64,000 bases of DNA from positions 42,790,712 through 42,854,711 of the forward strand of contig NC_077224.1 in NCBI RefSeq assembly GCF_024763615.1, read 5' to 3'. This DNA comes from Phlebotomus papatasi. Lineage: Eukaryota; Arthropoda; Insecta; Diptera; Psychodidae. Both the position numbers and the translations under genes were made by a program. Positions 40,990-54,399 of this stretch are shown here, piece after piece. The notes beneath the pieces are model-generated. The model worked only from the letters and a program-made list of their open reading frames with translations. It searched no databases and was not told where the DNA came from. Each line of letters starts with the position of its first letter. Position 1 is the stretch's first letter.

Positions 40990-42607
40990 TAACTCTCTTG
41001 AAATGTCAATAATTTTTTCCTGTATGTTTCCCAACTTTAAGGAAATGAGCTATATCTTCTCTATCACGATGTCACGTACCACTGATAAGGTGATAAAATT
41101 TCGCGTCCTTGATTAATCTTGAGTTTCTTCTCACTTTTTTCACAATTTTATTTGTGTACTTGATTTTAAACCACTCAATACTGAAGGCATTGAGTGGTGA
41201 GGAAACAAAAGGCCGATCCTCTGGCAGAGGAGCACCGCTCGCTCCCCTGGCGACCTCTATGCTCGACGTCGAGAGAGAGAATGTGATTAAACAGTTTATC
41301 ACCTGATTAAACCGTAATATCACTTTTTTGGAACTTTTCTAAGAGATCTTTTCATGACACTAAAAACCACTTTTTCTGCTTGATTCCATGGAAATTTCAT
41401 TCTGGAAACGGTATATCTGGTGAATGTTTTCTTGAAAAGTCCACATATCAAGAAAATTTATACTAATCTGTAAGTTTTTTAAGCTAAAGATTAACTAAAA
41501 CTCTCCAAGCGAGAAGACCACACAAGATTCCACCATTCCTCAACGGACTGGATATGCTCAAAAACGTTTGAATACGTATCATTGAAGATTTCTCTGTTCC
41601 TACAGCTGCAGGAATTGGGATTTAGCACAGAGATTGAGCTTCAGCGGGTGAAGAGGCCAAAATTTTCACAAAACAATCTCTTACGGACATTTTTTTTCCT
41701 TGATGTGAAAAACAACGCAGTCAGGTTATGTCAAAGGTTCTCAAAAACCGGTTGTAAACTATGTGAGTGTATTGTAGATGTGATTCTTTCATTTCAGATT
41801 TAGTTTGTGCAAGCTTGAAAAATATTTTTATTACTAAAAAATTACTCAACTGTGGCCTATTTGAGTCAAATTACTTCTTATTTATCAACTTTAAGGTTAC
41901 TAAGTTTTACTTTTTAATGAAGGAGCAAATTGTAGAATTACAATAGATGTGAATATCAGGGAATCGCATCGAATACGAAGTTCCCTGGAAAATGTGCGAA
42001 GAAGTAATGTCTTCTATGTGCGATCGATCAATGTGAGTCAAGTTTGTGAATTTTCTTCCACCCACAAAAACGGTCTGCTCCAGACCAAATCTTTTTTAAA
42101 TAAATATGAACCCTAAATAATAGAAAACCGATGAGCGTCGGGGAATGGGATAGCTTAGAGAAAAACGATTCTTCCCAAAGCTTTCGGCTCGGAATGCAAG
42201 CCTTCCTCAGTGGTCAAATCTGGAATTTTCTTGCTTTGTCAATTGGTCTAGGGTTTCACAGGGCATGGGATTTGGGGCTCTGCACTTTGAATTCTTGATA
42301 TTTTTCTTAATTAGGGGAAAGCTTTGATCGTTCGCACATACGCTACCTTTAAACACTTCATATTTTTCCCATATTCCTTCATGAATCTCACCAATGCAAT
42401 GGCTCTATATTTCAATAGATAGTCTTAATTAAATCCCACCTTTCCTGAAAAAATTGGGAGTCTAATCCTTTTTTCCTAGTTTCAGGAAGCATAAATTAAA
42501 AACAGGTCCAAAATTGTAAATTGGCTGTGTGATACTTATAGCTTTTAAAGATTTTTCTTTTTCTTTTGCTGTCTTTACGAAGTACACGAAGTATAAATTA
42601 CGATATA
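40990..42607. other. no gene recognised
   Basis: Mostly AT-rich. A less AT-rich piece at 41190-41285 is open in two frames but has no recognised similarity. A hammerhead-like motif sits on the - strand near 42165-42225. Confidence 0.4.
42165..42225 (-). ncRNA. CTGAGGA-stem-GAAA motif, possible ribozyme relic
   Basis: The - strand reads CCACTGAGGAAGGCT, a loop, AGCCGAAAGCTTTGG. The same frame with different pairing bases occurs at about 15825-15857 on the + strand. Catalytic stems I and III were not identified. Confidence 0.3.
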
Positions 42608-42844
42608 AGGTAAAGTACCCTTACTCGACCGGGTTCCTCTATTCGACCGGTGGGTCAATTTTTGAATATTTGATGGTGAATTTCATCAATTTCTATGAAT
42701 TTGTCACTGATTCGTATTATTTAAAGAATAATTGACCTATTAATGTTAGATCATACACAAAATATTATAGCAAATATAATTAAATTGAATAAATAAATCT
42801 ACCGGTCGAATAGAGGAACCGGTCGAATAAAGGGTACTTTACCT
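42608..42844. mobile_element. TA-flanked MITE, CGACCGG repeats in ends
   Basis: Inverted ends AGGTAAAGTACCCTT continue with TCGACCGG twice in each arm. TA at 42606-42607 and 42845-42846. Confidence 0.8.
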
Positions 42845-43649
42845 TATATACATTTCTTATACTTTCTCATTTATGCGTGTTCAGCCGAGTAAGATCAGAC
42901 AGTGTGGAAACCATGATAAATTTTTACTTTATCCGTGGAAAGCTCTAATAAAGTGGAGACGCCGGGTATTACCAGGCGGCTCCATACGAAGAAAGCTTAG
43001 AGGGTTTACATGGGACTTTCAGATTATCATAATTCGCACCCTTCGAGCTTGAAAAGGTGTATTGCAAGGATTGCAAGTAACGTTATCTAAAGTTATACAT
43101 TAAAGATTAAGCCGTTGAATTACTCAAGGACAGAAAGCTACTTACATAGAGCTCATGAAACTTATAATAATTCTAACTGCGTTCACAAGTTTACTTTAAA
43201 TTGAATTAAGATACTTATATGTTGTTCTTTGCAGAGTTCCTTAAGAAATAAACTTTAATTGTATTTTTTTCTAACAGTCTTCTTGGGGAAAAGTTTAAGA
43301 ACAGAAATTAGAGATGTACATATTTTTCTTCTAAACAGGAACATAACCTTTTTAGAGTATCTTCTTCGTGATTGTGGTCCGGATTTCCTTATCTCAATAT
43401 CTCAGAGGATGAGGTTGGGATGTGATACAGTTTTTCAATTTTAAAATTTTAATTTTTTTCTCACTTAAAAAAGAGTTAGTGGCACTGAAGAATACGGTCG
43501 TAAAATATACGTTTATGAAGATTTTAATAACCAAATTGTCAAGACACCTAAACACAGCATGACCTAAAAATTAGAATAGTTTGGTTTTGATTCTATTTTA
43601 TTAAAATTTCCTTGATAACAAACATCTTCAGTTAATGTGATTCTGTACT

Positions 43650-44360
43650 TCTCTTACTCCAAAGGGAGAGCACTATAATCTCTCGATATTTGCACCCTTC
43701 GGAGACCACTTTTCAGACTTTTTTTTTTGTAGAAATGAATATCACTATTTTTTCGTCTGTCTTTCCGGCCGTTAACACGTATAAAACCTAAACGGTTATG
43801 GAGACTTAGGATCTTCTGGGGACCCCCCATAAGTCGACCCTCTGGGACCCTTAACATGTCCTTCATTTTCCTAATCGCCCTCCCTTTTACTTCCAAAACT
43901 TTTTTTTCGGGATTGCTCGAAAACACTTCGTACGACTTTTTTCAGTTTCGGATATGTTTTAGAGATTGCCCAGTCGGACATTTCACCCTTATAAGAAAAT
44001 TCCGTTGAATCATTCCTAATAACGGTTTTTCGAGGTTAAAAGTTAAAAAGGGTTCAGAAAGAGTATATCTCAACTGAATCATGCTTGGGTTCGTTGGAAA
44101 GGTCTTGCAATTCCTCATAAGCCTGAACCGATTTCAATCGGCTATGAATCGATAAGTAGTTTTTGTCCGAAAACCAACTCTATTACCCTTAAAACTATTT
44201 TGAGCAATCTTTTCAGTGTTTTATGCATCCACCGGTTCAAATCGCTTTAGAACTAGTAAACGGTAAAAAATGCGAAGGTACTTTTGAGGTATAGCATCTA
44301 AATTGTGAGTTCGAGCATTTCACAAAACCTGGGACGCTTTGCCACACCTTTATATTTATA
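43650..44360 (+). repeat. family G repeat, reference uninterrupted copy
   Basis: About 710 bp without the inserts seen at 2.7-4.2 kb. It serves as the empty-site reference. A tail fragment (AAGCCTGGACGCTTTGCCAC) recurs at 45380-45405. Confidence 0.75.
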
Positions 44361-45620
44361 TTTAAATTTTATATTAGATAATTTTGCTACATATTTTTAT
44401 GTGTCATAAAATATTGTATTTTCAATAAATAATTTTTATTATCTTTCAAAAAGCCTAAAAATAGTAGGTCAGATTGTTGAGAATCTCACCTAATATTTCT
44501 AGAACATGAAAATTAAGTAAAACGAAATTAAAATATGGCATAGAGCAGGCCTGAGCTAAAATAAAAGCCGAAGTGAATTTGGTGGTGCCAGTTGGGATTC
44601 TTCGAAATGCCGCGAAAATTCACGTAGAGAAAATGAGAGGTTTTTAATGTGAATATTGTTTAATTCTTTAGAGTTAAGTCATTTTTACAAGAAAATCTTT
44701 TTAATAATTTATTTGAATACAGTTATTTGGGTTAATTGTGAATAATTGTCGATATTACATCAAAAGCATTGGGATGAAATTTTGAACTGGAAGACTCGTA
44801 TTCTTTTGAGCTGTCTCAAAATTCAGGATAGGTTTGAGAAAAACCCTTTTGTACAACACTATTTTGATTAATAAGGAATGCTAAAGTACATATTAGAAGA
44901 AGGGACACGATCTGCTAATAAGGATAAAATAGAGAAGAAAATATTTTGTGCATTTCAGAGATTTTTTGCAAACGCAGTGCCGCCATACGTTTGTCAAGTG
45001 AGTTATTTGTGTCTCTATCTCTCTCTCTCTCTCTCTCTCGAGTTGAATTGCGCGAGAATTAGGAAGTTTGTCATTTGAAATTATATTTTCTTTAAATTTC
45101 TTCATATTTTCGCAAGATTCAAGTAAAAGGGTGTTTAGTGAACAGCTATCCGTCTTCAGACAAAGATATCAAGAAGACAATTTATTTTTATGAGAGTTTT
45201 TCTTTCTATTATGTCTTTTTGGCGCAAAAATATTCATCATGGCACCGTGAATAAGCGGGATTAGTGTTACCAGCACGTCAATCTGCAATTTTCATTAGAA
45301 CTATCAACACAAAATTTCCGATACCACACGACTTTTAATAAGCACAAGTCTGGCATAGAGTGTCAGATCGAACACTTTGCAAAGCCTGGACGCTTTGCCA
45401 CATCCTTTTTCAATTTTTTCTAAAATATTTACACATATCTGTTAAATATTAGTTAGCTTAGTCACAAGGGTCATGAGTGTCCCAAAAAATAGAGAGTTTA
45501 GTGATTCGTTTTGTGTAGACATAGATAAACGGATTCACAACATAATTTTGCTGTTCAATTCTATACGTGTTTTTTTTAAAGGGTTTTTGGAAAAAAGTTA
45601 CTAATGCGGATAAGAAAGGG
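44361..45620. other. no gene; includes (CT)n tract
   Basis: AT-rich. A (CT)n microsatellite lies at about 45015-45040. Nothing else assignable apart from the family G tail. Confidence 0.45.
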
Positions 45621-46154
45621 TTAACCCTCTAACGGGTAAGACCGCCTCCAGGCGGTCTTCACAAAAATCACATTTACAGCGACAATAAAGGTTTTATTTA
45701 TTTAAAAGTGCTATAGTGTCCTCGGTAATAGGCTTATAAACATCTCTTGAAAGTTTGAATTCATTTTGACTCTTCGTTTTGTTGCTATTCCCAGTTTTGT
45801 GTGACAGGTCAGAGAAAAAGCAACAAAAAATATTAGTTTAAAAAACTCATTTCCAATTTCCATAAAAATACCGATTTAAAGTTATCTGACTAAAATAAAT
45901 TTATTTTTTACTGAAAGATATGTCATTCTACTTTGTATATTTTATTTAAAAAATTAAAAAAAAAACTAAAAATGTGAATTTTAGAAGCAAAAAGAATTTC
46001 AAAAATTTTTTATATTTTCTCACCTAGCGTCTAAACTAAAAGAGATAATGAAGAATGGATGGTTTTTTCGACTTTATTGGATCATAATTATCCTAGAAAA
46101 CATTGTTTTAGAACTTTCTTTCGCATATTAAAGAAAACACCGTTAGAGGGTTAA
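45621..46154. mobile_element. family F element with TTAACCCTCTAACGG ends
   Basis: Inverted ends TTAACCCTCTAACGG and TTAACCCTCTAACGGTG. The right half matches 57830-57954 and 9995-10097. Confidence 0.7.
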
Positions 46155-47650
46155 TTAGAGTTGATATTTGTGAAGCTTTTCTCAAGATTGAAGCTATATA
46201 GTCAACAAGAAGCTTTTTCTCATTGGTTTTTTTCTCACATTTTTAAGTAAAACTGGACCATCATGATAATTAGCTCCACATACCAATTGTTAAGTTAAAT
46301 GACACTATGATAAGGTTCAGTTCTATTTTAAAAGGAGAAAAATCCCTATTTTAAAGGTGTATCAAGTCAAAGGTGTGTCCTACTTCCCTCTAACTTTAAA
46401 GTTTTGAGTAAATAATTTACAAAATAAAACTAAATCACAGAATTCTCTTTCCCTGTAAAAATGCTTTGTTAAGTTAAACTATCAATGCAATTTTTGGCTT
46501 GGTAGCAAAAAACAAAAAAAAAACAAAACCACTAATGAGTTTGTTTTTAAGGAAATATAAATATATCAAAAACACGTATACTACCAATAAGGGTGATTAA
46601 TTATTTTTATGTCCTACCATTGAAGATATGTTGTGCACTTTTACCAATATTTGATCATAATTTTGGATTGACGGCAAGGAGATATTTTAGTATTCTGTTC
46701 GCCTCGGGGCCGCATATTTTTCATGTAAAAAAACTGAAAAGAGATGGAGAGAAAAAAAAGATTTTCTCTCCATCAAAATTTATTACTTTCAAATTACCCT
46801 TCATTTCATTTTTCTGGCAGCTTTTTCTACGATATGAAGTTGATCTTGCCAGCATCCTACATAATATCTAATTGTAAAATACAATAAATAAAATAGAAGA
46901 AGTATTTTTGCAATTTGCGATAAATAAAAGCTGACAAAGAAATTTCATTGGAATTAACTCCCAGTTTCATTTGCAATATTTTTATTGCTTTTATTATTAA
47001 CTTTCAAGGAATACATAAATTTCTCTCTTGACTGCCAACACTGGCTTATCCAGCAAAGGGAAAGTGGGCGAATGTAAGAGCTCTCTACAGTCAGAATATG
47101 TAATAATTCCATAGAAAAAAAATTTCTTAACAGAAAAAATATTGTTAAAGAAAAACCTAGAGTAATTCCAAACACATTCACATCCAATCACTCGGAAATG
47201 ATTGGGACTTTTATAAGTTGATACCCAGCACAATGAAAAAAAAAAGTTCCTTGAGCCAACGCCAAAGACGAAGTAATAACCCAAAATACGAGTTCCTTCT
47301 CGTCCTTTTTTTTCCTTTGATACACAATAGAAAATATAAATCAAAATTGTAAGAATTTTCCTATTCGTGGAGTGGAAAAATTTCATTAAGCTCCTCTTCC
47401 ATCGCATTCTTAGTCCGGAAGGAATGGTTCGCAATCACTCGAAAAAAATGTAACATCTGAGATATCTCTTTTTCTGGGATTTTCTGGGAAAGTGACTAAA
47501 TTAGAATATATTGAGATAGATTGATGTTTCTTTAGGTAAATGGATAAATAATAATATATTTTGAGTTTCCCAGCTGCACTGAGCGAAAAAAAGGTCAAAA
47601 TTGAAATAAAAAGTATTCAATACCACAAAAACTTTACAAAAAACCAATTA
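46155..47650. other. no gene recognised
   Basis: Short open frames of 92 and 145 codons occur (46593-46871 +, 47434-46997 -). They are rich in Phe, Lys and Ile as AT-rich DNA dictates and show no domain. Confidence 0.45.
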
Positions 47651-47875
47651 GGGCAAGAGTCCATGCTTTACACGGTCCCAAGCTTCATAATGGCTTAATT
47701 TTTCCTATGTTTCTGAATAAATATGACTCTGCAATATATTTTAAAACAGGACACTGTCCCCTAGTTTTTAAAATATGGGTACGATGAGTCGCATTTATTG
47801 AAAAACGTAGAAAAAAATTAGTCATTATGAAGCTTGGGACCGTGTAAAGCATGGTCACTTTCCCCTATGATGTTT
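47651..47875. mobile_element. family K MITE, copy 1
   Basis: GGGCAAGAGTCCATGCTTTA to inverted GGGGAAAGTGACCATGCTTT with TA flanks. Shares CTGAATAAATATGACTCTGC with copy 2. Confidence 0.75.
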
Positions 47876-48178
47876 TTATTAGATTTTTTGAGGAAATAAA
47901 ATGTTTTCTTTACATAAGATCAAAATGAAATTAATAGGTTTAAAACGTTTAAAATAATAAAGTAAAAAATGACTCAATTTCGGACAGTTCAATCTTCGGA
48001 CAATTCATGATTTTCTCTATGTTCTTAATAAATTTGATTCATTACTCTTAGGAGATTTGAAGCATTGAACGATTTATTAAAGTATAATATTATTAATGGG
48101 CCAAATTAATTATTAACATATTGAAAAAAAATCAGTTGTTCGAAGCTTGAGTGGTCTGAAGGTAGCGAGTTTTTTTAA

Positions 48179-48565
48179 CTGTACCAAATTTCGGTCAGCT
48201 CGCAATTTCGGCCACTTACAAAAACAAGAAATGTCATTTCGACGAAAGAGATGACGTAAAAACGACTAGAAGATTTCCGGAATGGCAAGGAACTATGAGA
48301 ATCAAGGTGGTCGAAATATTACCCAAAGCTATGTCTATATTTTTATTCACTTTAAAATATATTAAGAATGATTTTAGAGACAATAAGGACGATCAAAAAA
48401 ACTATCTAAAAAAAACTATCTAAGAACTATTTAAAAGTTTCTAAGTCACACTTCTAAAAAAGAAGTAACAAAAAAATCTATTTGTATTGAAAATATTATA
48501 TTTCAAACTCAAGACTTTGACGCTTTTATGCAACTATTCCAAAATTTTGTACAATTACTTCAATT
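48179..48565. mobile_element. copy of the 36.5-kb MITE family without insert
   Basis: Shares GACGAAAGAGATGACGT-like, GGCAAGGAACTATGAGAAT-like and CTATGTCTA(C/T)ATTTTTATTCA segments with 36600-36870, and the AAATATT...ATTTCAAA joint that is interrupted there. Its left end repeats AATTTCGG(T/C)C twice. Confidence 0.65.
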
Positions 48566-49115
48566 AACAAAATTTTGCTAAATTGATCTCCTTTAAGTAA
48601 TATTTTTCCCAATCGATTTAGTAATATTTTGCAGGTTTGTTTTATCCTGCTATCGATTTACATATTAACTGACTATTTGTTATTATTGCTTTTTATTTGT
48701 CCAAAAATTTTTCACCGAACGACAGGCCAAACGATAGGAGATAATGACTTGCGTTCTTCAATGAACCCTTACAAATCGACATTGTCCATTAACGTTTTGC
48801 TTTGTTCACCAATTTCTCTTTTTTTCCTCTAAAACCATGTTTTTCGTTAAGTTCTGAAACAGCTCCATTTTTTTTTAACTCGAATTGAATTTTCTAAGGT
48901 TAGAGGAGTTAGATCATTTTAGAAACCGTATATACCATATAAATTTGACAAATTTGGTCAAATTTATATTTTTGGGAAATCGATATTTTCAACCCACCTA
49001 CATTATCCAATCGGTAATAGATTGATAAAATACTAGTAAACGATTTAGCGTTGCTGAATATGTGTCTTTTATTTATCCGTAAAACTAAACTAAAAGCCAA
49101 ACGAGAACAGGTATA

Positions 49116-49365
49116 GGGTAAAGTGATACAATTTGGACATAGTGTTACAAGTTGGACAATACGCCGGTATAAGTTGGACAGGGATTTTTTCTTAATAAAT
49201 ACAGTACTAGATTTTTTTAAAGCACAAGGAACCAAATTATAAAACTAAAGCATTAAAAATATACAAATAAAAATGAAGTATACTAAATTTATCAAGACAA
49301 AAAGCCCTTTCCAAATTGTACCATTGTCCAACTTGTACCATAGTCCAACTTTTACCACTTTACCC
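49116..49365. mobile_element. TA-flanked MITE, TTGGACA repeats in ends
   Basis: Left end GGGTAAAGTGATACAATTTG carries three (A)GTTGGACA/TTTGGACA words; the right end carries three in inverse. TA at both sides. Confidence 0.8.
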
Positions 49366-51289
49366 TAGCCGTGTATCTGGTGCTTAATCTACTGCAGCTG
49401 TTATTATTTTATTACCCGAAATTTGTCTCAGTGTTCAGATCTGTCTTCTTATATCTAAGTCTTTTTCCTGTCTTTTAGCTTTTTCTATTTATGTATATTT
49501 TCTGTCCAAATATAGCAACATATTCACGTAAAAGCATCTCTTATTCTTATCTATTTCACCACTGACTGGTTTTCTCTTAGCAAATAAGAGATTGACAGCA
49601 AAAAAAAGAAATGCAATTGAATAATTTACCGTGTTTTTTTTCAAGTGATAGTGAAGAGCCAATGATTTCTAATGAAAAGATGCTTTTAACTACATAACAA
49701 ATTATTACTAAATTGATTTATCTTAAAGGAAATTGAAGTAATATGTTATCTTAATTTAATATTAATCATTTAATAAACTTTCCTCCCTGGTGTATTCTTG
49801 AGCTGTTGGTTTTGACGTCTTATCTCATATAAATAAATTATCTAATGATAGGAAATTTTACCCAATTAGATAAAGTTTACCCAGCAATATGAAGTGTTGG
49901 GAAGGAAATTTCATACCAGTGAAAATTTTCGCATCAGTGGAAATCCCCACAAGAATCTTAATAACCCCCTCGTACAATGAATATTTGAAATTTCTGAACC
50001 AAAGTCCCAATAATATTCAATTGAAGCCTTTTATGTATGAATCACAAGAATAAATTTTCTACCACCCATCTTAAATGTTGATAATAAATGCATGAGCATG
50101 TTCGTTCACTGGTTAGGAACATAGAGCTTGGTATAGTACGGACATTTTAAAATCTCTAATATGCAATTTGTGGATTATGTCCTAATACCGAATGTTAGAC
50201 AACATTTATTGTGATTAAAACTAAACAAAAATATTATTATAAAAAATACGTATTATTAATTAAAAGGTAAATTAATTTAATTGGTCTTGGGATATTTTTA
50301 TATTAAATAATGTTAGATTTTATCTTACATTAAAAACAAAAAATATTCAGATATTTAATTAAAACTCATACCATGAATATTGGATTTTCGCTTATATTAG
50401 GTCAAATAAATTTATTTGAAAAATTCAAAATTTGTGGGTATTCCAATTGAAGCTATTATAATGAAATTAGATTGTTCCTTTACATTAAAAAATATAGTTT
50501 TTGTATCGAAAGTTCCAAATTCTTTTAATTTGGGTTAATGTAAATTAAAATATGATAGATAAATATAAAATGTTCTGATAGAATTAGACTGATTGTGAAT
50601 AAATAGGATAGGCATTAATGGGTAGATATAATTTATACTATTTTATTTGAACATATTAGCATTATTGCCTATGTACTTAAACATTTAATCCTATGAAATA
50701 CTAGGTGATATACTTAATAATCTTAGCTATTTTAGTCTCATCACGTTTTCTGATTGATTAAACCATTAAAGGTTTTTAAGTTTTAGCCGATCAGAGAAGG
50801 TAACGGGATTAAAATAATTTATAAAAATAAAGTTTTCTTCAGATGTTGATTATGCTTAACAACTACACTTTTGCATGAATTTTTGATGACCCTCTATGTC
50901 ATAAATTAATCAAAGAGTAAATTTATTCAGAGAACTTTTATTATTCAAAACGTTAACCATTTGTGAAATACCTCTAGAATCTTTTAAACTTCCTAAATCT
51001 TTCAACGCTCTCGATATTTTTCATCTAAAGCAGAAAATTTTGCAGTATTGGAAATATTAAAGTTTTTTGGAATAAACTTATTGAATTATAAAGTTTGTAG
51101 CATTTCAATGAAATTCAAAATTCGGTGATGTCAATAAATTTCTCATTTTAAGAATGCATTCTAAAACCGATTTGTGTGTACTAAATTTATTATTGTTATT
51201 TTATAGCTAAATCCAATATATCAAAGGTATTGAGAACTGTTGTCATATTCGATCAATCAAACAAAGTGTTCCAGGTTTGCGGAATGCTC
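49366..51289. other. no gene; AT-rich
   Basis: Very AT-rich sequence with no recognised repeat or gene. Confidence 0.45.
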
Positions 51290-51610
51290 GATTTTGTGAC
51301 TTAGACTTTACCTCAAAAGTACTTTCGCATCATTTATCGTTTACCGGTACACAACCGATTTATTGAACAGATTGAAGCACTCGAAAGATCGTCCAAAATA
51401 GCTTAAGAGTGATAGAATTGATTTTCTGATAAAAATTACTCATCAGTTATGAATCAGTTTGTTACTGGTTCATAACCGATTAGAACTGGTTCAAGGTTCA
51501 GTCTTGTCATAAATTCCAAGACCTTTTCAAAAGGCTCAAACATGATAACACACTACTGTTGAGAAATATGCTCTCTAGAATTTTTTAAATCTTTGAGCTT
51601 GAAAAACCGG
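51290..51610 (-). repeat. family G partial copy (reverse)
   Basis: Inverted CGTTTACCGGTACACAACCG, TTACTGGTTCATAACCGATT and GACCTTTTC words match family G. Confidence 0.6.
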
Positions 51611-51774
51611 ATTTGGAGTTTAGCAGTAAAGAGAATACGTTATCCGTAATACGAGTTTCAGACCTAAGACTTAGCCGTATGGCTTAACTGTTCTAATTTT
51701 TTATCAATAACGATTTTTCGGAAAAATTTAACTTAGGAGTGGATTATTACAGATAAGTGACCTATAGGGTTTAA

Positions 51775-51840
51775 TTATTACATTAATTATATTATTATTA
51801 TTATTATATTATTATTATTATTAATATTATTATATTTAAT
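51775..51840. repeat. (ATT)n microsatellite
   Basis: Runs of ATT/ATTATT over about 65 bp, inside a repeat with AGACCTAAG...GTCTGAAGCC inverted arms (about 51655-51955). Confidence 0.75.
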
Positions 51841-52532
51841 TATAGGGTTTACAGATTAGGGACTTATAGGGAGCATTAAAATTGCTCGCTATTTAAGATT
51901 TTGAGATCTTCGGGAGCTGGGCTAAACTTCTAGTCTGAAGCCGGTCTAACAGAATTACATATGAAAGACCTTCGGTCTGAATTTTATCTTTCCTAATTTT
52001 TAAACAGAAAAGATATCAAACATTCATCATTTAAACAGAAAAGAAATGTCCAAACTTTACGTCCAGTGCCAGTTAATTACTTATTAGTTAGTAAATAGAT
52101 AAAATTTTGCTCTGAAAAATCTTAAATAACTTAGAAATCCACATTTGATCTATAAAAATCATTTTTAAATAGAAAACGAAGTTATTTAGTTTTAATTTGG
52201 AAGTTACAGTGACGAAGTTATCATTTGAGCTCATGAGAATGAAAATGGTTTTTTTTTTTTAAATAAAGAAAGTCGTATACGATAGACTCTTTTTGCTCTG
52301 AGTAACTCTTTTGGCGAATGGAATATAATTAGACATGCTGTATTTTCTACAAGTGTATTAATTGTTACTTCTTTATACATTAAAATTATTTTATAGGCAA
52401 TATATTTCCAAACGAACTGTGAAAATTTAGGTTTTGTCAGTCAAAATTTAGAATTGTATAAGGAGTGAAGTTTTGTTCAAGTCTAAGCAAAGGAAAATAA
52501 AAAGTTTTCGTTTTAATTCTAACTATCTTATA

Positions 52533-52803
52533 CAGGGGCATGACGTTTCTTATTTCCCATATGTCTTTAGCGTGCCGAAAAAACTTTGGAGCTTATTCGG
52601 TGTTTTCTATCATTGTGGAATGAATTAGCAAAAAATTCAAATACAAAATAAAAGCCAATTTAATATGCAATGGGCAACCTAAAACCCTAAATTGGCAACC
52701 TACGTAGTTTCGGAGATATCTCGTGAAATGTCTACGAAAACAGGAAAAAAAATTACACTAAAACTGGTCGCATTTTTCGAAGCTAATGTTACCCCCCCCC
52801 CTG
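52533..52803. mobile_element. hAT-like MITE family I, copy 2
   Basis: CAGGGGCATGACGTTTC to CCCCCTG with a perfect 8-bp duplication ATCTTATA (52525-52532, 52804-52811). Confidence 0.88.
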
Positions 52804-52830
52804 ATCTTATATGTTACATATAGAGAATTA

Positions 52831-53091
52831 TGGCTCCGGCACACCTTTTAGATCAGGAAAATCTCATGAAGTCGAAATTCGAATCCCTTTCTTTCTCACA
52901 TGCTTTGCATATGTCTATCTCATTCTCTCGCACTCTTCTTCTTCTTTTAAACATCACATCAAATTCAATTTAGCTCAATCGAATTTGGTATGCGAAAGAA
53001 TGAGATAGTGATATGCAAAAATGTGAGAAAAAAAGGGATGCGATTTTCGACTTCATGAAATTTTTCCGATCTAAATGGTGTGCCAGAACCA
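52831..53091. mobile_element. family B MITE
   Basis: TGGCTCCGGCACACCTTTTA to inverted TGGTTCTGGCACACCATTTA, TTA flanks (52828-52830, 53092-53094). Confidence 0.8.
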
Positions 53092-53133
53092 TTAGGATCC
53101 AATTAGACTTAGGATCATCATCGAGAATATTTA

Positions 53134-53527
53134 TGGCTCCGGCACACCTTTTAGATCGAGAAAATTTCACTCAATTAAAATTCACATTCCTTTCATTATT
53201 AGACGCTTAGTATGTCGTCTATGTCATTCGTTCGGTCTCCAAATTTGATTGAGCTAAATTGAATTTGAAGTGATTCCTACACACTAGAAGCAATTTTCGT
53301 AAAAAAATGTCTTTTTTAAAAAAATCTGACGTTTCTGCCTACAAGGTTAGGGGAAATTTTCTTTAAAAAAGCATTTTTTAAAGAAATTTCTCCTAGTGTG
53401 TAGAGGCCGTAAAAGAAGAAGAAGAAGAGTGTGAAAAAATGAGATATGCATATGCAAAGCGTCTAAGAAAGGTATGTGAATTTTGATTGAATGAAATTTT
53501 CTCGATCTAAAAGGTATGACGGAGCCA
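53134..53527. mobile_element. family B MITE with nested family A MITE
   Basis: Same ends, TTA flanks (53131-53133, 53528-53530). The centre is interrupted at 53273-53410. Confidence 0.8.
53273..53410. mobile_element. family A MITE nested in family B
   Basis: ATTCCTACACACTAGAAG to GTGTGTAGAGGCC, with the ACGTTTCTGCCTACAAGG-type centre also seen at 28230. Confidence 0.7.
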
Positions 53528-53551
53528 TTAGTTTATAATATTTGGCTGTAA

Positions 53552-53810
53552 TGCCTTCGGCACACCTTTTTGCTCGGTATAAGTTCATGAAATCAAAATT
53601 TACTTTTCTTTCTCTCTCAAAAGATTTCCATAAGCCTATCCCACTCTTTCGGACTCAAAATTGTGCTGGACTAAATTTAATTTTGCGTGATGTTCAAAAG
53701 AAGAAGAAGAGTGTAAAAGAGTGGGATAGACTTATGCAAGGCTTTTAAGAAAGAAAGGGATGTAAATTTTGACTTTATGAAATTTTCTTGATCTAAAAGA
53801 TGTGCCGGAC
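53552..53810. mobile_element. family B MITE
   Basis: TGCCTTCGGCACACCTTTT to GATGTGCCGG, same interior with CCCACTCTTTCGGACTC and its inverted partner. A short deleted relative lies at 54035-54110. Confidence 0.7.
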
Positions 53811-54399
53811 TTATAAAGCATTATGAAAAGAAAATTTATAAGAAGGACTTCTATTCTGAATATTTATTAGCTGAATATTTTCAAGGTTAACCTGAGTCTA
53901 TTTAGACACTTTAATCTATTTTTGTAAAGTCTTAGGTTTTTTACTAACGGAAATTTAGTTGTTTATAGCTCAAACTTAATTTATGTTCTGATTTAATTTC
54001 TGCGAATCTAAATAAATATTTTTTTTTTGTAGCACTGGAACACCTTTTTGATTATAGCAAATTTGATTGATCATGAATTTTTCCTGATCAAAAAGATGTG
54101 CCGTACCCATGACTGTCCAAATAATTTTTCCATTTCTTTCAAAGGTAATTAATATACTGAGCAAGTGATTTTTCTACAGGCCAAGAATAAGAAACTACTA
54201 ACAAAAATGTTTTGATTCTTAAAAATTCTTATTTTGTTTAAGCAAACAATTTGGATTCTAAAATTTAAGACGAGTCAAGTTTAGCTTGGAGTAGTGCTAC
54301 GAAGTTGTATTAAATTTATGAAACATCTGAGCTAAATAACTCATCTAAAGTTGCTAATTGATACTGAAACTCAGTTATCTGTTTACTTATTGTTGAGTT

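Noticed and set aside
41190..41285. Less AT-rich stretch open in two frames (GASGAPLPEDRP on the - strand)
   Set aside because: Too short to identify; could be a fragment of a retroelement or SINE. No family recognised.
46997..47434. 145-codon open frame on the - strand
   Set aside because: Phe/Lys/Ile-rich composition expected from AT-rich DNA; no recognisable motif and no splice context.
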